Below are positions 34,786 to 44,259 of a DNA stretch of 64,000 nucleotides, in pieces; position 1 is the stretch's first letter, and every line of letters starts with the position of its first letter. Made by a program: the position numbers and the translations under genes. The notes beneath the pieces were generated by a model. The model had not been told where the DNA came from. It worked only from the letters and a program-made list of their open reading frames with translations, and searched no databases. This DNA is from Streptomyces kaniharaensis. Its GTDB lineage: Bacteria; Actinomycetota; Actinomycetes; Streptomycetales; Streptomycetaceae. The stretch spans positions 372,001-436,000 of the forward strand of contig NZ_WBOF01000002.1 in the NCBI RefSeq assembly GCF_009569385.1. Direction: 5' to 3'.

Positions 34786-35703
34786 CGAAGCGGAAATTAA
34801 CGCGAGCCTCGGATGCCGCGGGGGCCGATCACCCGACCCGGTCTGACCGGCTCGTCGCCCGAAACTTCAAGCTCAAGCGGGCGAATCGGGAGATCGCCGG
34901 GCACCTGGGAGCTGACGAAAATTTACTACTTGGTCTCTGTGCGCCTCTCCGAGCTCTGGACATGGCCCGCGATCGCGGCGAGTTGGTCGGCTGTGGTCAC
35001 GGTGATGGCGCCGATGGGGATGGTGTGGTCGAGGGCCTGGAGGACGCGGGTGGCTTCGCGGACGGCGTCGCCGATCAGTGCTTGAGAGGTGCCGAGGAGT
35101 GCCGCGAGGGGCGGTTGGGGCATTCTCCAGCGTTTCTTGAGGACGGCGACCAGCAGCCGGTCGGAGGCGGACAGGTAGCGACTGCCGGTGCCCGGCCCGG
35201 TCTTCTTGCCCGGGATCATGATGGGAGGGTTCTCGGCGAGGTAGTGGCGGTAGTGCTCCAGGAGGTCTTGCCAGTCGGGTTGATCCATGCCGGTCAGGCT
35301 GGGGTGGTGCAGCCAGGCCGGGGCATTGTCACCGACGGGGAAGCGGCCGAACTCCGGTGAGGCTGCCGGGGGTTCGGGGGCGAGCGGCTCGCGACGCAGG
35401 GTGTAGTTCCAGGTGCCGTGCCAGGTGTGGACGTCCAGGGGGAGCCGGTCCATGACCCGGTCGGGCACGGTGATGCCAGTGGGGTAGCTGCCGGGATCGA
35501 GTTCTGCGTGGACGGTCAGGCCAGTGGTGGTGGTCGCGCCGATGCACGCCGACGACGACCTCGTGGCTGGTCAGCGGGCGGCCTCGCCAGTTGGTTGAGA
35601 TCCGTGAGAACAGCCGGTGCTCTATCTTGTTCCACTTCGAAGTGCCGGGAGGAAAGTGACAGACCGTCACTGCCAGGCCGGTGGCGTGGGCGAAAAAAGC
35701 CGA

Positions 35704-36921
35704 GGTGCAGTCAACCCGTCAGCGCAACAGGGGCTCCAGCCTATCGGCTGGCGTGTCGAAGTCGAGGGTCTTCCGGGGGCGTGTGTTCAGCTTCAATGCG
35801 ATCTTGTCGAGGTCGTCCTGGGTCAGGTGTTCCATGCTCGTGCCCTTGGGCATGTACTGACGCAGCAGGCGGTTGGTGTTCTCGTTCGTACCGCGCTGCC
35901 ATGGGCTTCGCGGGTCGGCGAAGTACACGCTCAGGCCGGTCGCGGCGGTGACGTCCTTGTGGCCGGCCAGCTCCATGCCTCGGTCCCAGGTGAGAGACTT
36001 CCTGAGGTCTGCGGGCAGCTCCAGCATCTTGGCGGACAGCCTCGCGGTGACGGTGGCCATGTCCCGCCCGTCGAGCTGGACGAGGACGGTGAAGCGGGTG
36101 GAGCGTTCGACGACCGTGGCGATCTGGGTCAGCCCGCGGCCGAGGAGAAGGTCTCCTTCCCAGTGGCCCGGAAGCGCGCGATCATCCGCTTCGGCAGGCC
36201 GCTCGCTGATCGAGACTGCGTCCTTGATCTGCGAACGCCATTGCCCCGTAACGGTGTTGTGGATATTGCGGCGCGTCGGACGGCCGGACCTCAGGTGTTT
36301 CTGGAGCTCCTTGGCGAGCACGCCGCGGGCCTGGATGAACAGGGACTTGTAGATCGTCTCGTGGCTCACTCGCATCCCCGATCCGGCAGCGTGGACCTTG
36401 GCCAGATGACCGGAGATCTGCCCCGGTGACCAGTCCTCGGCAAGCTTCTCAGCCACGAAGTCCCGAAGCTGCGCGTTCGTCGCGAGCAGGCACGGCTGGC
36501 GGCGGCGGGCGCGGTCCCAGGCGCGGTCCTCGGCATCAACGGCCCGGTAGCGGGCGGGCCCCTTGTTGCGAGCGATCTCCCGGCTGACGGTCGAGGCGGC
36601 CCGACCCAGGGCACGGGCCATCGAGCGGATCGAGTCGCCCCGAGCAAGACCGCGCGAGATCGACTCCCGCTCGGGAAGCGTCAGTTGGCCCGATCTCCGC
36701 TGCCGGACCGGTGGCACGTATCCGCCGTTGGACTTGATGATCGTGAAGATCGAGCCTGGTGGCCTGCCCAATGCCCGCGAGATCTCGCTGATCGACTCTC
36801 CGGCCTTCCAGCGGTCCCACAACTCTCGCTTCTGTGTGTCCGACATGCCCGGACGCCCCAACCTCGCCATGCGTCACATCCTCCGTCATCTGGGATGTTG
36901 CGCTGACGGGTTGACTGCACC
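35704..36921 (-). mobile_element. IS30-family insertion sequence, apparently intact
   Basis: The 1218-bp element is bounded by 26-base perfect inverted repeats starting GGTGCAGTCAACCCGTCAGC (35704-35729; complement 36896-36921). It contains one full-length transposase gene whose stop lies inside the left repeat. It splits the decayed ISAzo13 transposase between codons for WKKEL and the segment preceding TVCHFPPG. I could not identify a clean target duplication. Confidence 0.9.
35719..36870 (-). CDS. IS30-family transposase
   Basis: The 383-residue protein has an N-terminal double HTH (RKRELWD-type helix with KAGESISEISRALGRPPGSIF; then ISRGLARGDSIRSMARALGRAASTVSREIARN). The DDE catalytic core reads GHWEGDLLLGRG (first Asp), LTWDRGMELAGH (second Asp) and SPWQRGTNENTNRLLRQY (Glu). 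Length and motifs equal full-length IS30 transposases, so the gene is probably functional. The ATG at 36870 lies just inside the right terminal repeat. Confidence 0.95.
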   Translation of the reverse strand: MARLGRPGMSDTQKRELWDRWKAGESISEISRALGRPPGSIFTIIKSNGGYVPPVRQRRSGQLTLPERESISRGLARGDSIRSMARALGRAASTVSREIARNKGPARYRAVDAEDRAWDRARRRQPCLLATNAQLRDFVAEKLAEDWSPGQISGHLAKVHAAGSGMRVSHETIYKSLFIQARGVLAKELQKHLRSGRPTRRNIHNTVTGQWRSQIKDAVSISERPAEADDRALPGHWEGDLLLGRGLTQIATVVERSTRFTVLVQLDGRDMATVTARLSAKMLELPADLRKSLTWDRGMELAGHKDVTAATGLSVYFADPRSPWQRGTNENTNRLLRQYMPKGTSMEHLTQDDLDKIALKLNTRPRKTLDFDTPADRLEPLLR

Positions 36922-36958
36922 AGCTCCTTCTTCCAGGCCCGCACCCGGTAGCCGTTAG

Positions 36959-38630
36959 CCTCGCGCTTTCACGAGCAGCGCTGTCCGAGGCGTGATCAAA
37001 AGAACGAGGAGTGCCGCTGACCTGGGACGATTGGACTTGTCTAGGGTCATGATCGTCATCAAGAAAGCTGCACTCCTCAGGTGAAGAAGCGTAGCGGGTT
37101 GTATCCGAGTGTCCGCGTCGAGGGCGATGGTCGCGGGGTGGTCTCGCAGTCCGGCGCCGTGCTGCTGGTCGAGACCGCCCGCAAGGCGGGGCTGGACGCG
37201 GCGCTGTCGGCGGCGCTGACGCCGTGGCGCAAGCAGCGGGCGGTTCATGATCCCGGCAAGATCCTTCTGGACGTCGCGCTCGCCGTGGCCCTGGGCGGGG
37301 ACTGCCTGGCCGATATCGCGATGCTGCGGGCCGAGCCCGCCCTGTTCGGCCCGGTGGCCTCCGACCCGACCGTCTCCCGCCTGGTCGACACCCTGGCCAT
37401 GGCCGGACCGCGAGCGCTCGCGGCGATCCGCCGGGCCAGGGCCGAAGTCCGCGAGCAGGTCTGGCGGTTGGCCGGCAACGCTGCCCCGGACGCGGGCGGC
37501 GAGGTGATCGTGGACATCGACGGGGTCCTGGTCCTGGCGCACTCCGAGAAAGAGCACGCCGCCAAGACCTGGAAGAAGACCTTCGGCCACCACCCGCTGT
37601 TCGCGTTCGTCGACCACGGACGCGATGGTTCCGGGGAACCGGTCGCCGGCCTGCTGAGACCGGGCAACGCGGGCAGCAACACCGCCGCCGACCACATCGA
37701 AGCGGCCCGTCTGGCGCTGGCCCAGTTGCCGAGGAAGCACCGGCGCGGACGCCGAACGCTGATCCGGACGGACTCCGGCGGGGGCACCCACAAGTTCCTC
37801 AACTGGCTCACCACACGCGGCCGATGGCTGTCCTACTCGGTCGGGATGACTATCACCGATGCGATCCACCAGGCCGTGCTCCTGGTCCCGGCCTCGACCT
37901 GGACGGCGGCCGTCGAGCCGGACGGCGAGGTCCGTGACGGCGCCTGGGTCGCGGAGCTCGCCGGTGACGTGCTCAAGGGCTGGCCGAAGGGGATGCGGCT
38001 GATCGTCCGCAAGGAACGGCCGCACCCCGGAGCCCAGTTGCGCTTCACCGACGCCGACGGAATGCGGCTGACCTGCTTCGCCACCAACACCGCCCACGCC
38101 CCGATCGCGCACCTGGAACTGCGGCACCGCCAGCGGGCCCGCGCCGAGGACCGCATCCGCGCCGCCCGTGACACCGGACTGCGCAACCTGCCCCTGCACG
38201 ACGCCGCCCAGAACCAGGTCTGGCTGGAGATCGTCCAGATCGCGCTCGACCTACTGGCCTGGATGCCGATGCTCGCCCTGACCGGGTCCGCTCGCCGGTG
38301 GGAGCCCAAGCGCCTGCGGCTGCGGCTGTTCTCCGCCGCCGCCCAGCTGGTCACCACCGGCCGCCGCTGGCACCTCCGCCTCGCCCGCCACTGGCCCTGG
38401 ACCGACCTGATCACAGACGCCTTCGCACGCCTGCAAGCCCTGCCGAACCCCGGCTGACCAGCGACAACACCCCGTCCCGACGAGCACCCGCCACTTTCCG
38501 GAGCCGTGGAACCCGGCGCCCACCCGACGCGACAGCCGGGCCCTCGCCATACCCGTCGGCAGAACACCCAGCCCAGCCAAGCAGAAACGGCCCGCCAGCC
38601 AGGCTGACGAGCCGTCATGCAAGATCGAGG
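36959..38630 (+). mobile_element. IS1380-family insertion sequence with TTAG target duplication
   Basis: The 1672-bp element has imperfect terminal repeats CCTCGCGCTTTCACGA (left) and CCTCGATCTTGCATGA (complement of the right end). It is flanked by TTAG at 36955-36958 and 38631-38634. Removing the element and one TTAG exactly rejoins the host transposase codons for GGSN and GYR, which proves both its borders and its target. The transposase gene inside is full length. Confidence 0.92.
37081..38457 (+). CDS. IS1380-family transposase
   Basis: The 458-residue protein contains the family signatures VDIDGVLVLAHSEKEHAAKTWKK, GHHPLFAFVDHG, LLRPGNAGSNTAADHI, IRTDSGGGTHKFLNWLT and RLIVRKERPHPGAQLR. 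The C-terminal part has DRIRAARDTGLRNLPLHDAAQNQVWLE. These give the DDE acidic residues and insertion domain of IS1380/IS942-type enzymes. It begins with GTG at 37081, preceded by a CAG-rich segment. There is no frameshift, so it is probably active and may mobilise the related solo ends seen elsewhere in the window. Confidence 0.95.
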   Translation: MKKRSGLYPSVRVEGDGRGVVSQSGAVLLVETARKAGLDAALSAALTPWRKQRAVHDPGKILLDVALAVALGGDCLADIAMLRAEPALFGPVASDPTVSRLVDTLAMAGPRALAAIRRARAEVREQVWRLAGNAAPDAGGEVIVDIDGVLVLAHSEKEHAAKTWKKTFGHHPLFAFVDHGRDGSGEPVAGLLRPGNAGSNTAADHIEAARLALAQLPRKHRRGRRTLIRTDSGGGTHKFLNWLTTRGRWLSYSVGMTITDAIHQAVLLVPASTWTAAVEPDGEVRDGAWVAELAGDVLKGWPKGMRLIVRKERPHPGAQLRFTDADGMRLTCFATNTAHAPIAHLELRHRQRARAEDRIRAARDTGLRNLPLHDAAQNQVWLEIVQIALDLLAWMPMLALTGSARRWEPKRLRLRLFSAAAQLVTTGRRWHLRLARHWPWTDLITDAFARLQALPNPG

Positions 38631-39081
38631 TTAGAGCCGCCCGCGTCGGCGGTGATCAGCAGGCGGGTCGCGCCCGGGTAGCGTGCCCGACCCTCCGCCT
38701 CCCACCAGCGGCGCAGGGTCGCGACCGCGAAGGCGGCAGTGTCCCCATCGCAGCCGACCGATACCCACCCGGCATCGGCGTTCAGGTCGTAGATCCCGTA
38801 GGGGACAGCCTTTCGGGCGTCCTTCTCGGGATAGTCGTGGGCGCGGACCCGTACCGGCTGTCCGGCCCGGTGCCACTCCCGCCCGGCGACCGCGCAGTGG
38901 CCGAGCACCTCGCCAGCAGGGCCGCCACCAGTCCCGGATCACTCTCGCGCAGCCGCTTGCGGCCACCGCCCACGGCCCGGACCCGGTCAGCCGGCTCACC
39001 GCCCGCGGCCAGTTCCCGCGCACCGCGCGTCACCGTCGACTCCGCCACCCGCGCGACGCGAGCGACTCGACGAATACCGCC

Positions 39082-39119
39082 GCAGCCCAACACCTGAGCC
39101 GCAGCCCAACACCTGAGCC
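39082..39119. repeat. 19-bp tandem duplication that breaks the ISAzo13 transposase frame
   Basis: The 19 bases GCAGCCCAACACCTGAGCC occur twice in a row (39082-39100 and 39101-39119). Nineteen is not a multiple of three, and deleting one copy brings the N-terminal reading frame (start 39214) exactly into the frame of the following transposase segment. This is the mutation that disrupts the N-terminal part of the gene. Confidence 0.9.
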
Positions 39120-39359
39120 GCCGCCCCGAGCGCCAGACGCCGCTGCCGCTCATCCAGATGCGGCAGCAGCGCGGCCAGCGCCTCCCCGAGCACAGCCTCA
39201 GTCTCCTCCGTCACACCGGGATCCTATGGCCCCAACCACCTGGCCAGAACAATAAGTTATTAATCGTCAGCTCCCTGGCCGCCTCGCAACCCGCAGGAAA
39301 CCCCCAGTTCATCGGCCTGATCGGAGTTTTGACACCCCTCAGGGGTCGCAGGCATGCCC

Positions 39360-39417
39360 GCCACCGGCCAGGAAAGCCGAAACGGCCCGCCGGATGAGCC
39401 GACGGACCGTCACGAAA
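39360..39417. repeat. Solo right end of an IS1380-family element
   Basis: The segment GAAACGGCCCGCC ... CCGTCACGAAAGATCGAGG matches the right end of the intact IS1380 copy at 38588-38630 and ends in the same CCTCGATCTT-type terminus (complement). It is followed by CTAG. No transposase sequence adjoins it, so it is a remnant left of a deleted or rearranged copy. Confidence 0.65.
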
Positions 39418-39445
39418 GATCGAGGCTAGAAAGCGAGTGAATGTA

Positions 39446-39802
39446 TCACCGCATCAAGAGTTGGTCACCAATTGCAACCTCCGGCCATATCCGAATAAAT
39501 ATTTCACCGGCCATTGAATTCACATCGAAGGAGACCCTGATTGTCGGGCTGCCATTTTCCGATTCAAGTCGGAGAAGAACGGCACCCTCTCGGAATAGAT
39601 CAACCAGCATTGCCGCCCCTCGGAACCATTGAATCCGAATTGACCTCCCTGGGATGTCGTAGGAAAAAACGATCCTATCGTCATCGCCTGACCGAAGAGT
39701 GATAACCCGACTGGAATCGCCAACTTCCGACACGGTCGGCTCCACACCCAGGGCGTCGAGGATCGCAGAATCAGAGGGAACGACGAAACTCTGATATGAC
39801 AT
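39446..39802 (-). CDS. Putative immunity protein for the adjacent Hint-type toxin
   Basis: The 118-residue protein, MSYQSFVVPSDSAILDALGVEPT, is alpha/beta with strands RVITLRSGDDDRIVFSYDIP and IRIQWFRGAAMLVDLF. It has no signal peptide and is much AT-richer than its surroundings. Its ATG overlaps the toxin stop as TGATG, the usual toxin-immunity arrangement. A GTG one codon upstream is an alternative. The family is not recognised; the role is inferred from position, size and coupling. The downstream flank is the IS1380 remnant. Confidence 0.6.
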   Translation of the reverse strand: MSYQSFVVPSDSAILDALGVEPTVSEVGDSSRVITLRSGDDDRIVFSYDIPGRSIRIQWFRGAAMLVDLFREGAVLLRLESENGSPTIRVSFDVNSMAGEIFIRIWPEVAIGDQLLMR

Positions 39803-42800
39803 CACCGGCCTCCTCGAGGAATGATGGTGGTAAGGCGAGGTCCATTCTCGGTAATTTGCCAGGTTGACTCTACATGCAGGAATCCACCCGGTCCAGCCAG
39901 GAGGCCGTCCCTGACCTCATACTTTCCGTATTGATCGGTCCATTCCTTCAATATGTTGCCGCCGGAGGCAAACTGGCTATTGAAGAAGTCCATCATTATC
40001 TGGCGGCCTTCGGGATTGTCATGTATGCCGATGCGTGTCAGCTGCGCCAAATTCTGTGCGGATCTCGGTGCGTTGTGAGTGCCCGAGGTTACTCGACCGA
40101 AGAAATAGTCCCACTTTCCAGGATCTACTATGACGCCACAGCCATTGGAGTTATGGACGAGCACCGGCATGTTCCCGGCGAGTACATAATACGTGTGGAC
40201 GGTGTTGACGGTGAGGTCGTATGCGGGCTGGAGGGTCTTCCAGTGCTGGGTGGCGGTGACCAGCGCGGGCTGGCCGGCGGCCGTGTGCACGGTGTCACCG
40301 GTTGTGAGGTCGGAGGCGTTTCGCCAGGCGTGCCGGTTCTCGGCCCAGTACGGGTGGTGGTCGGTGGAGGTGATGGTGGCGGTAGTGCCGTCCGCCGACT
40401 TGATGGTGAGGCCGGTGAAGTCTCGGTCGTCGGGAGTGTAAATGGTGGCGTCGACGCGGCGGGAGCTGGTCTCGCCGGACTCGGGGTCGGTTGCCCGCAC
40501 CTGATCGCCGGCACGGACCCGCTCGATCGGCATGGCTTCTCCGTCGGCCATCAGAACGGGAGTACCAGCCGGGAAGCTGTGAGACCGCTCGCATGCCTCA
40601 GCCGCCTCAGCCGCCCGGGCTAGCCGCCGTGCCTTGACCACATCCTCAACGTCCTTGGCTTCCTTTGCTAGTTTTGCGAGTTTTGCCGCTTTTCCGGCCG
40701 GGAAGAAGGTGATGGCGACTTCTGCGCAGGCGCTGACGCTCTTCTGATTGATGCATTCTTCGGCGCTGTCAACACCGAGGATGGCCTTGACGACCTTCTT
40801 GACGAGCAGGGCCTCGTCTTGGAAATCCTGAAATTGGGATCCCCACTGGGCGAGAAGTCCTGGTACGCCGCCGACGAGTGGAGGTGTCCCGTTCGGTCCG
40901 GGTAGCGTGCATTTCCAGGCATCGGCAATCGTGACCGCATTGCAGATTGGCTGACCGCTGCGCTCGCGCTCGTACTCGGCCCTCCAGATTTCTGCCCGGA
41001 TCTGTGCTTCCAGCTCCTTCGTGAATTCTTCCTCGAGTTTCTTGGTGTCGGCCTGGATGCCCGGATCCTCGGCGTTCAGTTCGGCCTGGCGTTCCTGGAT
41101 CTGCTTCTCCGCGGTGATGCTCCAGGCTTCGTCGGCGGCCTGCTGGGCAGCTCCGGCGTCCTGTCCCGCCGCGACGGCGGAGGTGTAGGCCTGGTTCGCG
41201 GCGTCGCGGGCCGTGTTGGCGGACCGGCGGGCCTGGGCGGCGGAGGCGCGTGCGCGGTTGGCGGAGGCGGTGGCCTTGCCGGCGTCGTGGGCGGCGGCCT
41301 GGGAGGCTGTGCGGGCGGTGGTGGCGGACTGGGCGGCGCGGGTGGCGGAGGCTTCGGCGTCCTGGGCGGACTTGCCGGCGTCAGCGGCGAATCCGGCCGC
41401 CTGGTCGGCGGAGGCGCGGGCCTGGTTGCGGGCGTTGTCGGCGTCGCCGGAGGCGCCGGCGGCGACGGCCGCGGCCTCGGTGGCCTCCCAGGCGTCCTGC
41501 TGGGCCTTGGCCGCGGTCTGGGAGGCCTCGGCGATCAGGCGGCGCATCTGCGCGGCGTGGGCGGTGGCGAGTTGGTCCTTGCGGTCGGCCATGTACTGGC
41601 CGGTCTTGAGGAAGGAGCTGACGAGATCGGGCGTGCCGGCGAGTGCGAACTTGGCTGCGGCCTGGACCTCCGGGCCGCCGCTGGCGAGCAGTTGGGTGGC
41701 CTGGACGCGTTCGTCGATCTGGCGGGCCGTGTACTGGCCGGTCATCAGGAAGGCGGCGACGGCCTTGGGCGAGCCGTCCCGCAGGGCCTTCTCGCCGGCT
41801 TCCTTGACGCTGGTGCCGCCGGTGGCGATCAGCTGATAGGCGCGGACGCGGTTGTCGGTGACCGCGGCCTCGTGCTGGCCGGTGGTGTAGAAGGCCTCGA
41901 TCTGCTGGGCGTCGCCCTTGAGCGCGGCGGTGGCGGCGGTGCGGACGGCTTCGTCGGGGCTGTCCTGGGCGATCTCCTGCACGTTCTGGCGCATGTCGTC
42001 CAGTTCGGCCTTGTGCCGGCCGGTGCGCACCCAGTTCAGGACGGCGTCGTCGGTGCCGGCCAGGGCGACCGTGGCGGCTTCCTGGCTCCAGGGGCCGCCG
42101 GTCTTCATGGCCTGGAGTGCGGCCTTGCGGCCCCTGGCGGCGAGTGCTTTCGGGTCCGCGCCGGGACGAGCGGCCTCGGCGGCCAGGGCGGCGGCTTCCT
42201 GGTCCTGGGCCCGCCAGTTGGCGAGGAGGGTGCCGATTCCACCGATGGCCTCGTCGTCGGCCCTCTTCGTGTCCCGGGCGGTCTCGACGGCAGCGGCGGT
42301 GCGGGCGGTCAGGTCCTCGGCCTCGGTCTTGCGGGCGAGTTCGTAGACGCCGCTGGCGGTCTTCACCGCCTCGCTCGCCGCCGCCGCAGCCGTGCGTGCT
42401 TCGCCGGCCTGCCGGGCGGACTCGGCCGCCGAGACGGCGGACTGGCCTGCGTGCTCGGCGGCCTGGTCCGCGGCCGTCGCCGCGTTCTGGGCGTGCGTGG
42501 CCGCCGTGTGGGCGGCGTCGCGGGCCTGGAAGGCGGCCTGGGCGGACTGGCCGGCCAGCGTCGCGGACGCCTCCGCGGCCCGGTTGGCCTCGTTCGCCTG
42601 GCGGCGGGCCTGTTCGGCCGCGGCCTGCGCACGGTTGGAGCCGGCACCGGCGGCGCTCGCCAGACGGCCGGCCTTCTCCGCCGAACCGGCGGCCGCGTTC
42701 GCGTTACCGCTGGCGCTCTTGGCCGCAGCCGAGGCCTCGCCCGCCGCTTGGGAGGCGGTGCCGGCATTGTTCGCGGCGTCCGCAGCCCGCTGGGCGTCGT

Positions 42801-43983
42801 TCGCGGCGTTGCGTGCTTCTTCGGCTCGCTGGCGGGCCTCGGCGGCCTTGCCCGCGTCCGAGGAGGCGGCGGCGGCGGCCTTGCGGGCGTTGCCCGCCGC
42901 GAGGGCTGCGCCACTGGCCGCGCTGGCGGCCTGCGCCGCGGCGCTGGAGGCGATGCGGGAGGCCTGGTTGGCGGCACCGGCGGCGGCGACCGCCTGCTGG
43001 GCGGCGGTCGCCGCGCCCTGGGCCGCATCGGCCGCGCGCGTGGCGGCTTCCGTGGCGCGGGTCAGGTCCTGGCCGGCTGCCTCGGTCTCCTTCGCCGCGG
43101 TCTCCGCGGATTCCTTGGCCTGCTGTGACGCGTCGACTGCGCGCGCGGACGCGGCCTTGGCGGCGTCCTTGGCGGCCTGCGCCTGGGCGCCGGCCTGTTC
43201 GGCCTGGTCGGCCAGCTGGGAGATCGTGGCGCGTTCCTGGTCCCGGGCGCGGGCGACGAACTGGCCGATGTTCAGGAACTCGGCGATGTCGGAGGGCGTG
43301 CCGCGCAGAGCGACCTTGGCGGCTTCCTTCATGGCCGGGCCGCCGGAGCCGAGGAGCTGCATCGTTCGTGCGCGGTTGTCGACCTCGAGGGCGTCGTACT
43401 GGCCCTGCTCGAGGAACTTCTTCACGTCCTCGGGCGTGCCCTTGAGCGCGGCGGTGGCCTGCTCCCTGACGCTCACGCCGCCGGTGGCGACGAGCTGGAA
43501 GGCCTCGACCCGCCGGTCCTGCTCCAGCGGGGTCCGCCAGCCGTCCCTGAGGAAGGCGCGCAGGTCGTCCGTGGAACCCTTCAGCGCCTTGGTGGCGGCC
43601 TCGCGCACCCCGGGCCCGCCGAGGCTGAACATCTGGAACGCCGACACCCGGTCGTCGTGGTACTCGGCGTCGTCCCTCTCGACCTCGAGGAAGCGCTTGA
43701 CGTCCTCGTCCGAGCCAGTCAGCGCGGCCTCGGCAGCCGCCTTCACACCGGGACCACCGGTAGTCCAGAGGCCAACGACATAGCCGCGGTCAGTCAGTCC
43801 GGCTAGGTCTGAGTCATGGTCAGAGGAGGCTGCGAACGCGGGTGTTGCACTGAGCATGCTGGTGGCGAGGGCCACCGGCAGCAGGACCGCGCATGCACGA
43901 CGCAACCCCGCTATCCGGCTTCCCGGGGGCCGCTTCCTCCCGGCGCCTCCCGGCGCTCCCGAGGAGCGCGAGGGGTGTTTCAC
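39802..43983 (-). CDS. Secreted ALF-repeat / coiled-coil / Hint polymorphic toxin
   Basis: The 1393-residue protein begins with GTG at 43983, preceded by AGGAGAGGAA. The signal peptide ends near residue 52 (AVLLPVALATSMLSATPAFAA). ALF repeats follow to about 240 (GGPGVREAATKALKGSTDDLRAFL type), then Ala-rich coiled coil to ~620, a second ALF block ~640-800, and more coiled coil. A Hint/intein-like processing domain spans ~1130-1276 (SFPAGTPVLMADG; TSTDHHPYWAENRHAW; HTYYVLAGNMPVLVHN). The C-terminal ~115 residues start at the VHN cleavage site and read DPGKWDYFFGRVTSGTHNAPRS, a toxin type resembling Ntox35 (uncertain). This tail is markedly AT-richer than the Hint part, as if swapped in together with the immunity gene. 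Confidence 0.85.
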   Translation of the reverse strand: MKHPSRSSGAPGGAGRKRPPGSRIAGLRRACAVLLPVALATSMLSATPAFAASSDHDSDLAGLTDRGYVVGLWTTGGPGVKAAAEAALTGSDEDVKRFLEVERDDAEYHDDRVSAFQMFSLGGPGVREAATKALKGSTDDLRAFLRDGWRTPLEQDRRVEAFQLVATGGVSVREQATAALKGTPEDVKKFLEQGQYDALEVDNRARTMQLLGSGGPAMKEAAKVALRGTPSDIAEFLNIGQFVARARDQERATISQLADQAEQAGAQAQAAKDAAKAASARAVDASQQAKESAETAAKETEAAGQDLTRATEAATRAADAAQGAATAAQQAVAAAGAANQASRIASSAAAQAASAASGAALAAGNARKAAAAASSDAGKAAEARQRAEEARNAANDAQRAADAANNAGTASQAAGEASAAAKSASGNANAAAGSAEKAGRLASAAGAGSNRAQAAAEQARRQANEANRAAEASATLAGQSAQAAFQARDAAHTAATHAQNAATAADQAAEHAGQSAVSAAESARQAGEARTAAAAASEAVKTASGVYELARKTEAEDLTARTAAAVETARDTKRADDEAIGGIGTLLANWRAQDQEAAALAAEAARPGADPKALAARGRKAALQAMKTGGPWSQEAATVALAGTDDAVLNWVRTGRHKAELDDMRQNVQEIAQDSPDEAVRTAATAALKGDAQQIEAFYTTGQHEAAVTDNRVRAYQLIATGGTSVKEAGEKALRDGSPKAVAAFLMTGQYTARQIDERVQATQLLASGGPEVQAAAKFALAGTPDLVSSFLKTGQYMADRKDQLATAHAAQMRRLIAEASQTAAKAQQDAWEATEAAAVAAGASGDADNARNQARASADQAAGFAADAGKSAQDAEASATRAAQSATTARTASQAAAHDAGKATASANRARASAAQARRSANTARDAANQAYTSAVAAGQDAGAAQQAADEAWSITAEKQIQERQAELNAEDPGIQADTKKLEEEFTKELEAQIRAEIWRAEYERERSGQPICNAVTIADAWKCTLPGPNGTPPLVGGVPGLLAQWGSQFQDFQDEALLVKKVVKAILGVDSAEECINQKSVSACAEVAITFFPAGKAAKLAKLAKEAKDVEDVVKARRLARAAEAAEACERSHSFPAGTPVLMADGEAMPIERVRAGDQVRATDPESGETSSRRVDATIYTPDDRDFTGLTIKSADGTTATITSTDHHPYWAENRHAWRNASDLTTGDTVHTAAGQPALVTATQHWKTLQPAYDLTVNTVHTYYVLAGNMPVLVHNSNGCGVIVDPGKWDYFFGRVTSGTHNAPRSAQNLAQLTRIGIHDNPEGRQIMMDFFNSQFASGGNILKEWTDQYGKYEVRDGLLAGPGGFLHVESTWQITENGPRLTTIIPRGGR

Positions 43984-44259
43984 AAGACATTCCTCTCCTG
44001 GGGCATGCGTCAGCACGCGTCCTGGATCCACCTGGCGCCCCGGCACCGCACCCGGAGGCGCGGGGGACACTCGCGAGGTGGGATCCGGTCGCGGCAAATG
44101 CCCATGTCACCGCATGCCACAACCTGATACTGCACGAGCCGGCGATTGGTTCGCGGGCGAGTTAATGCTGCTATCTTACGCACGCCTAATCGTGAGTAAT
44201 AATCATGTAGTCACCCAGCAAACCATAGTGACGTAGCATCAAGAAGAAGGATCCCAACC
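43984..44259. promoter_or_regulatory. AT-rich divergent promoter region
   Basis: Bases 44160-44250 are clearly AT-rich for this genome (GTTAATGCTGCTATC; TAATCGTGAGTAATAATC). They lie between the divergent toxin and small secreted protein genes, so both promoters should be here. I cannot assign individual -35/-10 boxes with confidence. Confidence 0.4.

Larger units (their letters stand above)
34926..39214 (-). pseudogene. ISAzo13-family transposase, broken by two insertions, a deletion and frameshifts
   Basis: In coding order the pieces are as follows. At 39214 MTEETEAVLGEALAALLPHLDERQRR runs to AAQVLGCG. After the 19-base duplication it resumes as IRRVARVARVAESTVTRGARELA. About 100 residues are then missing before AGREWHRAGQPVRVRAHDYPEK and LLITADAGGSN. 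The IS1380 copy interrupts, then GYRVRAWKKEL. The IS30 copy follows, then TVCHFPPGTSKWNKIEHRLFS and RGRPLTSHEVVV. A frameshift near 35550 leads to TTTTGLTVHAELDPGSYPTG, and an HTH-like C-terminal extension ends at 34926. The motif set DYPEKD, ADAGGSN and PPGTSKWNKIEHRLFS is diagnostic of the ISAzo13 family. Confidence 0.85.
34908..39274 (-). mobile_element. Decayed ISAzo13-family element carrying two nested insertion sequences
   Basis: Terminal repeats GGAGCTGACGA at 34908-34918 and its complement at 39264-39274 bound the element. A 3-base duplication CTG flanks them (34905-34907 and 39275-39277). Inside lie pieces of one transposase gene on the minus strand, interrupted by an IS1380-family copy (36959-38630) and an IS30-family copy (35704-36921). 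Without them the element is about 1.5 kb. Internal deletion, a 19-base duplication and a frameshift show it is long dead, while the nested elements look intact. Confidence 0.75.

Noticed and set aside
35701..36925. Target-site duplication for the IS30 copy
   Set aside because: The flanks CCGA and AGCT do not give a clear 2-3 base repeat, so none is claimed.
39802..40160. Firm assignment of the toxin tail to Ntox35
   Set aside because: The WDYFFGRV start is reminiscent of that type, but without a profile search the identity is not secure.
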